Below are positions 57,032 to 64,000 of a DNA stretch of 64,000 nucleotides, piece by piece. Numbering within the stretch: position 1 is the first letter of the stretch; each line of letters begins with the position of its first letter. This DNA comes from Haliclona indistincta (Eukaryota > Porifera > Demospongiae > Haplosclerida > Chalinidae). A program made the position numbers and the translations under genes. The notes beneath the pieces were generated by a model. That model was not told the origin of the DNA. It saw only the letters and a program-made list of their open reading frames with translations, and did no database searches. The stretch lies in assembly GCA_964017065.1 (NCBI GenBank), contig OZ024785.1, positions 15,191,102 through 15,255,101 on the forward strand, in the 5' to 3' direction.

Positions 57032-58709
57032 ATGGCTGCTAAAAACGGTGAGTGTTGAGTATGCATGCATCTACACATCACATACAGCTTTAAAGGCGCC
57101 ATGGCGTTCACGTACATGGACTCTGCAAAGTGGATCGAATGCCCATGAATCCGATGCGACTCGAATGCGCATTGCGTTCAATCAACGTCCTGAAAGTAGA
57201 TTGCCGGGAAGCAAATTGAAAATTTTGGCGCGTGGCTGCACACCGTCGCGAATAGAAGGCGCTTGGCAGACTAGTAAACTTTCGTAATGGACATTTGAAG
57301 CCTCGTTGAAGGGGGAAGAGCCGGCGTAGAGTGTACTATAGCTTTAAATTTTTGACCCGCGTGATTCGCACCCTATTTGCTCAGTACAGTAATAACGCTC
57401 GCAATTGCATGCGCATTGAATTCGCTTCCAATTCGCATAGGCGGTTCTGGGGATTCAAAAGTGGATTCAATGTGAACGCGCCTTTAGATTATACCAACTT
57501 TTGTTGATCTACACTTTTGTATCATCATGTCATATCATCATGTATCATCATGCCCTCAAGAGCCATAAAATTAGTAGTAATGCACCACTTTTCTTTACTC
57601 AATGCTGCCCTATTATAGGGGATTTATTAATAATATTTTTATCTCTTACACATGTATATATAATTATTCACTGCCATGCATATGCTATGTGCTAAAATAA
57701 ACAGTTTGTGTAATACAAGCCTTTATTTCTTAACCTAGTTCACACAGAAGTTGCTTCTGACAATAATGCACCTGATGATGTTGTTGTCAACAAGCAAACT
57801 AAAATATTTTCACTAGTTGCACAAGCATCTCATTGTCTGCATACAAACCCACAAGAAGCACAGCAACATCTAGACAAACTCAGCAATGTCGTACCTGTGA
57901 CTATCAATTCGTTGGAAAAAACTGAAGACAAGCTTATGGAGAATCAACAGCAACTGGAAGCTGAGGGAGGGACCATCCAGAGCAACATTAACTCGTTGCA
58001 ACAAGCTCAAAACTCACTGAGGAGCACCATTGATTCCCTCAATGCTAGCAAATATAGCTTGCAGTCATCTTTGGACTCAGCCAACAGTGCTCTGAGTCGT
58101 GCAGAGAGTGATAAGCGCAGAGCAGAAAGGGAGAAGGAAAATGCAGTAGCTGGAACAGTAGCAGGTGGTGTTGGAGCAGTCGTATTGGGAGTATTATTCC
58201 CTCCTAGTCTGCTTGTGACTGTCCCTACTGTAGCTGCTGGTGGATCGATATCTATCTCAAATGCTAACAAGGAGATTGACAGCTGCAGAGACAGAATATC
58301 AAGTATCAGAGGATCGATAGCTGAGAAGGAGCGACAAATTAGTTCAGCAAATAATGATATTGCTACCAACCAGCGTCGCATTGCAGAGTATGAACAAAGT
58401 AAACAACAACTTCATGTAAAACTTGGAGAAGCGAAGAATGGTAGTATGTTTATGCAAAAAGCAGCTAGCTACTTTGTAAAGCTAAAAATTGCTGTTGAAA
58501 GTGGACAAGATGCAACAGCAGATCTACTCGATGATTTTGAAGTAGCAGTCAGACAGGAGGAGAAGTATGTCTTACTGAACAGTGAAGGGATGAAGATAGA
58601 AGCCCAGTCATTTGCCGAAGCATGGGAATTGGCGGAAAAAATTGTGGCCGATGACCATGAAGGGTTCATGAAAATTACCTTCATTGAAGTGCCACATCTA
58701 CAGCAATAG
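57032..58709 (+). CDS. Coiled-coil protein with an apolar Gly-rich hairpin
   Basis: Exon 1 (57032-57047, MAAKN) joins exon 2 (57739-58709) for ~328 codons. The layout is coiled coil (~70-140, heptads of SLNASKYSLQSSLDSANS type), an uncharged Gly/Val-rich segment of ~35 residues (AGTVAGGVGAVVLGVLFPPS and onward), a second coiled coil (~190-250) and a C-terminal globular part. A hydrophobic hairpin between two long helices is the plan of two-state alpha pore-formers and of some membrane-remodelling proteins. It is divergent to the gene at 54973-56725, suggesting a functional pair. The family is not recognised with certainty. Confidence 0.65.
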
Positions 58710-59046
58710 CGATGAATAAATTATACGTGATGCATAGTGCGTTTGCTATTGTACAGCTCCAATAGTTTTACCTGGTTTATCCTAATAAAAATTATCTTTC
58801 AATTTTGTACATTGTTATTTACACTGGTACACAATCTAATAGTACACTAGTACGTAAACTAGTTATACACTATTATTTTTACTGTATAAGTTTACACTAG
58901 TGTCTGTTCGTATTTTCTAATTAATGCTACATGTATATATACAATAGAAGAACAACTTACGAATATTTAATGCTGAATTACATGAATTCATCAACCAGGA
59001 AATTTATACGCAAATAATATTAAATGATGGTATGTTGATGAGTGAG
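58710..59046. other. Short convergent intergenic spacer
   Basis: AT-rich sequence between two convergent genes. CTAATAAAAA at ~58781 may be the poly(A) signal of the plus-strand gene. Confidence 0.4.
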
Positions 59047-62000
59047 TTAAACATTGAGGATGCAGATCATGACCAAATCCATCAGAACCATCATTAGTCG
59101 TGCAGAATGAGTTGCTGTGGAAGCTCTTGATTCTGTATCAAAATTAATGTAGAATGTATAAATAAAATTAGCATAGAATATTAATCAATTTAAATCTTTT
59201 TGAACGGTGCTGCAGTACTGAAATGAACATTTTCTATACAGTGTAGTTTATGATTAACAATAATTATGCATTTGCAGCTATATGCTAACCTGATAGTTTA
59301 TCACAACATGACACAGTCTGTGTTGGAGTTTGTGAACTAATGCAGTGATCAGGCTCCACATAGGGACAGTCTGCTCTTATAAATGCTTGTCTTATAGGAG
59401 TATCCACTCCAGCAGAATTCTATAAAAAGCATACAAGTTACTTGAACTATAATAGCGCAATTTTATCAGACTCACACTATCGTCTGAGCAGAACTCTCTC
59501 TCGAACGTCGCTGAGTCCATAGCCGATTGAAAGTCCTTTATTCTCGATGGACTCCAGTCAATGTCAAAGCCAGTGTAGATACCACTGATATTATCTTGAT
59601 TGAGTGCATTAAGTATTGGATTGATTCTTGAACCATCATTCCTATGGTATTGGAGTATACTGAGGTCAGTCTTATTGCAGCACTTACAAGAACATTTTCT
59701 CTAGGAAAGCTCTGTGAGCTGTGTCTGGATCAGGGAATGATCCACAGTTGGTCAGGTCTGTTCGTGGGTAGTAGTAGAGCAGTGCTTGACACATCTCCTC
59801 TCGTGTACTCTCTCCTCCCTGCATAAAGGTTTTGGACATTTAAAAAATTAATTTTGATTTATTCCTATTTTCTTGCATCACTTACTGTAGTAATTTTAAC
59901 TCTATTTCTACTGTTGTAAAAGCATTGAACTTGGATAATGTCTCCCTATAGAGTAGTTACAACATTTTATATAAATTATTTTTGGAACATACCGTACAGC
60001 TAGAAATTTTGGTGGACTAAAATTTTGGCGAATTGCCTAAAAACCGATTTTGGCGATTAAAATTTTGGCGAATGAATGATGAAGCGGAAAACACACCCAC
60101 TTAATTACTAATTACGATGACGCACACGCGGTACAATACGTACTGTCGACGCCGCTCCGATCGAGCACACGCCCTAGCTATAGCCTACAAACGCCCTACA
60201 CGTGTTCTAGCATGGATACCTTCAAAGTAGATGCTATGGTCCGTGGATACCACGAGTACGAGAAGATCTGGAAAGCCGCCAAGGGGGAAAAACTGGAGTG
60301 TATTCGAGAGGTTGGCAATCGTGTCGATGTCTTTGCTGTTCAGTGCTGTTATCAAGTCGGAGAAGACTGTCGGGCATTTGCCAAGGAAGATTTCTAAGCA
60401 CGTGAACGACGCCAAGCACGTGTAGCATATACCACCCACGCATAATTATTATCGAGATTGGCGATTAAAAATTTGGCGATTACAGTCCAATTCGCCAAAT
60501 TCGCCAAAATTTTAATCCACCAAAATTTCTAGCTGTACGGTAGAAAAAAACTGCATTAAAGTAATTATAATTAATTTTATGTACAACTGACCTTTAATAT
60601 TTGAAGTGATTTGGGAAGGTTAGAGAGTTGCTGTGATTTTAAAGAGAACATCACAGCTGAACAAAACTGTGTAACTGGTTGGTTACCTGGAAGTCAAAGT
60701 CATAGGTTGGATTATTGTCAATTGGTGGAAGCTCCTCCATAGCCCCACATTGACTGTCCTGTCTATAGTGCCTCACATTAAGTCCTCTGCCTAATAAGGA
60801 TCAAAGAATACATTATAGTTTATAGATGATATTGCTGCTTCATCATTCTGTGAACTATCATGCTACATAACTAACCAATGAGATGAGTGTGTAGAAATGT
60901 AGCGAACACTGTGATACCATCATCAGGGAAGTACTGTAGAAAGTAGACACATTCAATGAACGGATAGACAGCTTGCATGTAAATTAACCTGATTTGGTTA
61001 ATCACCATAAACTAGTTGCTTAACACTGTACTAAAGGTTTCTAGATTATTAAGACACGTTGCATATCTTTAGAACAGTAAGATTCTTTATTAGCATTCAT
61101 TGTTAAAATCCTAGCATAATTATTATACAGGCATTTTATCTTGCTTTGTTTTCATCACTGACTTGGTCTGTGCAGGATGATTGACAAGTTGCTGTATGCA
61201 TGAAGCTCTCAGCATTTGGTGGTACTATCATCAGTGGTATAATAGGTTGAGCTATGAATATCCCTCCTGCCTCATGGACTGGTTTCTGCTTCGTATAGAA
61301 GAACTGGATACCAGAACTATCCACAATTCCTGAGGAAGTCAAGATTATAGCTCATTATCATATCACACTGTTAACTAGGCACCAAAGGTGCTGATGCCTC
61401 GGTGGAATTCCATTGTACACAGCACTGGACTAGCTACAGTAAACTCCACCTATTATACAAGCTATAGCACAATTCCTGTACAGTAACTATCCACCATTCC
61501 ACAAACACAGCAACTGTAGATGCATCTATACAGGATTTCTGTACAGCAATCACAATGCAGTGCTTTAGTTATGCAATCAGAAGCCAATCAGTGCTAACCA
61601 CAATTCAACTGGGCGTGTCTACAGTGTTTAGCACAGCACACGCATACCACGAGCTAGATAGCTTCCATAGCTTGCTTACATGATTTCTCTGGACCTGCAC
61701 TGCTATCCTGTAGTAAAATTCTAACCTATCAGCTTCTAGGTAGTCAACTGTGGATAGCTTTGCGTTTGAAGAACTCCAGATCGCCAGCAACAGCCATGAT
61801 CAATCGCGAGTGAGTAAATAGCGCCATAACTCACGAACTAAGCTTCGTATAAAGATTTCACATGATAGAAAGCGAGATAATACCGTGTTCTACTTGCATT
61901 GCTAGTTTCAGGGCTTAGCTTTCAGCGCGCGCTACAAAACCGAACCAGGTGACGCAGTAACTCACGAACAGAGCCTTATAACCAAAATCCTTACAATTCA

Positions 62001-63494
62001 TTTTCGAGCAAATATCGATTTTAGCTTGTGTTGCACGTTTCAGCGCTTAGTTTTCAGCGAGCGACGATAAATCCTGCCGACAGACAGACAGATACATACA
62101 CAAACCGACTACCGTATGCCCCGTGGCTCCGCCCACCGAGGCATAACTAGTATAAATTGAACAGACACATGGCTCTCACTAACCTGCTGTCGAATCAGGA
62201 TTGTCATAATGCACTTCTAACATTATTTTGAATGGACGATTGACCCCTCCGAGTGGAAAAGCAACATCTTCTGGAAATGTGTAATTCTGCACCAAACGTA
62301 CAAATTAATTTATTGGAATGTGGGTATTATACCATACTGACCTCGCCTCCAACTGCCCAAGCTGAGATGATCTGTCCACCAAAGCATCCAAAGAATGAGC
62401 CATTAGCAATCACATCACACAAGCCATCGGTATTGACATTCGAGTCTCTCGGACATAATTATGAAGACAAGCATGTGGTGCACATATCGACGATTCTGAT
62501 AAGGTATTATTGGAGCTATCTATAGAAAAAAACATTAAAACAATTTTAATACTGCATTACGCATAAGAACCTTGTATAGGTATATTGGATTGGTCTGCGT
62601 ATCAGCATCGGAAATAAGAGAAGGAAGGATGTGTATCGAACAGTAATAGGTTGTTTCTGAAGCTGGGACTGAGTACTGTAAAGATAAATAGCTGATCTGA
62701 TATACAACAAAATATTTATGTATAATGATGACTCACATTGCTGTTTCTGATGGTGAATGAGTTACTGTCTGATGGAACGGTTCGTTCAGTCAGTCCGCCT
62801 TTGAGCAAGTTAACACTCCTGGACTGTCTAAATGTGTGATATGGAAGACTCTGCTGAAATTCACTTTCTGGATCCTGGTCATTGAAGCTTCCAATAACAC
62901 GAGCTGTACCACTCTGACATATGCAACATGAAGGTTGTGATATAAGTCGACAACATACATGCATTAACTGACAGTTATGGTTAGGTCAGAACTGTCACAG
63001 CTGGTGATGTAGCGCCAAAACCGCAGAGTAGTGTTTCCTCCCTCCTCTACTCCATCAATCAGAAACCAGTTCTGCTCCTGGTCAATAGGTGGAGTGAGCC
63101 TATCTGCGCCTGTGAATCTATCCTGCATTCAAACATTTTAGCTTCATACTTTAACCAAAATCATAAACATTCTAATCATTTAACTAGATTATTCTTTTAA
63201 TTTCATGCTCACATGAAAGAATGCTCGTCCATTGCTGTCCACCCATCCTATCACTACATCTGAACGCGGCATCTGTCCGTTTGGAGACACTCCGAATCCA
63301 ACCCATCCCGTAGTCCTTGCGCTAACAGCGAAATCGATCCGTTCAGTAGTAACATTGAAACTCCAGAAAAAGTGGTAGTTGTCCCCGAGTTGTGCATTGA
63401 AACGGTATTGATTCGAAAGAGCAGTAATGTCACAACGACAAGAGGTCAGTAGAGTAAAGAGAACGACCCAAATAGCATCCGGTACACTAGACAT
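59047..63494 (-). CDS. DOMON-copper type II monooxygenase (MOXD1/DBH-like), 15 exons, one frameshift
   Basis: Exons 63213-63494, 62973-63122, 62737-62913, 62571-62675, 62342-62519, 62184-62286, 61163-61329, 60876-60933, 60687-60790, 60592-60630, 59886-59945, 59688-59818, 59476-59641, 59290-59419 and 59047-59132 sum to 1,936 nt, one more than a multiple of three. A signal peptide (WVVLFTLLTSCRC) and DOMON domain (TTGWVGFGVSPNG, DVVIGWVD) come first. The copper-binding VHHMLVF of the first catalytic half and FLHTHLIG of the second follow, then STREEMCQALLYYYP. A hydrophobic tail (LMMVLMDLVMICILNV) may anchor it. The family hydroxylates dopamine or similar substrates in the secretory path, using ascorbate; the substrate here is unknown. 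In exon 62342-62519 the frame shifts just after HHMLVFI by a net +1. Introns hold a TA-flanked MITE and a family M MITE. Confidence 0.82.
59992..60540. mobile_element. Tc1/mariner-like MITE, 549 bp, TA target
   Basis: Inverted ends CCGTACAGCTAGAAATTTTGG against CCAAAATTTCTAGCTGTACGG with TA on each side, plus internal repeats of AAAATTTTGGCGAAT. The open frames inside (60185-60443) look like chance. Confidence 0.85.
61375..62147. mobile_element. Family M MITE, complete copy in a monooxygenase intron
   Basis: Starts CTAGGCACCAAAGGTGCTG and ends CCGCCCACCGAGGCATAA. It separates the exons at 62184 and 61329. The left half nearly matches 31128-31290. Confidence 0.82.
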
Positions 63495-63536
63495 AGCTGC
63501 TATGGTGCTGTCGGCACTGAGTCTATGCCGGTGTCA

Positions 63537-63662
63537 TAAAATTTTGGGGATCCCGTGAGGATGGGGATCCCGGGTCCCTATTCTACCGGTAGAATGGGGA
63601 TCCCGGGATCCCCATCCTCACGGTATAATGGGGATCCCCTCGTGAGAATGGGGATCCCTTCC
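63537..63662. repeat. GGATCCC palindrome cluster upstream of the monooxygenase gene
   Basis: Seven or more ATGGGGATCCC / GGGATCCC units in both orientations, with CCGTGAGGAT and TCTACCGGTAGA palindromes between. It can form strong hairpins. It lies 45-170 bp upstream of the start codon. Confidence 0.8.
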
Positions 63663-64000
63663 TTTACATAGTCTCGGTCAGCGTGCAAAGGCTCGCCAAA
63701 GGAGCTTATAACTGACTGAACGCAGCTTTGTATAATTTGAACTGTCAATCTATTCCACACCATGCAGGTCTGATCTAACTAGCCTACTCAGTTGAATCGG
63801 GTACAAAGGTGCAACTTAAATCCAGTAGTCTTAGTAGACGCTGTAACAATTGCATTTTTAAATGTAGTGATTTATTATTATTATTCAGTACACTGGCAAT
63901 AGTATTTTTTTTTGTAATAAAAATATTATTCATTGTCGACATTACTGCAATGTCAGAGGCAATGGATTCTGCTGTAGACGATGGTAGCAAAAGCGAGCAG
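63663..64000. other. Upstream region, no gene assigned
   Basis: The short minus-strand frames here have no recognisable domain or splice pattern. Confidence 0.35.

Noticed and set aside
60185..60443. Overlapping 60-84 codon ORFs on both strands as a host gene in an intron
   Set aside because: They lie wholly within a TA-flanked MITE and overlap each other, with no domain.
1..64000. tRNA or rRNA genes
   Set aside because: I found no cloverleaf with A and B box sequences and no rRNA-like stretch by eye; a tRNAscan-SE or Rfam run would be decisive.

Overview
The window is eukaryotic and metazoan: intron-dense genes with very short GT-AG introns (many 45-100 nt), a death-domain GTPase, a DOMON/copper monooxygenase, a 2A-like peptide, and a heavy load of DNA transposons and MITEs. 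The gene content and compact introns suggest a demosponge of the Amphimedon type. That is an inference; no marker gene proves it. Positions 1301-1500 are an assembly gap. All exon models were derived by hand from splice-site grammar and reading-frame continuity.

Layout. 1-3.1 kb: a TTAA-flanked MITE, the gap, and repeat blocks that recur inverted at 45-46.4 kb. 3.1-3.55 kb (-): an exon ending in a 2A-like motif. 4.26-10.14 kb (+): an unrecognised multi-exon locus in which six introns have a pyrimidine microsatellite running into the 3' splice site. 10.3-13.5 kb: a hairpin element, a Cys-rich relic and MITE debris. 13.62-30.27 kb: a ~16.6 kb transposon-like unit. 30.7-35.05 kb: a nest of CACCGAGGCATA MITEs. 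36.77-53.21 kb (+): an eight-exon gene for a death domain-GTPase/COR-like-death domain protein, its first intron carrying a 6.76 kb stack of nested transposons. 53.4-54.5 kb: a stray exon copy, an ankyrin fragment and a retroelement-like leader relic. 54.97-58.71 kb: a divergent pair of long-helix genes with a hydrophobic stretch. 59.05-63.49 kb (-): a DOMON plus copper type II monooxygenase gene with one frameshift.

The most exciting system is the unit at 13.62-30.27 kb. Its ends are inverted arrays of ~166-bp tandem repeats, as in Foldback elements, capped by a similar short sequence. Inside, on the minus strand, lies a gene I resolve into 64 exons (~2,068 codons) with no stop or frame break. 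In order it encodes a basic N-terminus, a run of 13 codon-phase-0 mini-exons with Ser/Thr-rich repeats, a PHD finger, a Mutator/NOF-like DDE-type transposase core, a ubiquitin-specific-protease (C19) domain with Cys, His and Asp boxes, and a Ulp1/SENP (C48) SUMO-protease domain with its His, Asp, Gln and Cys residues. A single mobile-element protein would thus combine chromatin reading, DNA transposition, and both ubiquitin and SUMO removal.

The other genes look like ordinary host genes. The death-domain GTPase and the helical pair fit the enlarged innate-immunity repertoires of basal metazoans. The monooxygenase is secretory. The transposons have mostly landed in introns; one MITE sits ~60 bp upstream of the transposase start.
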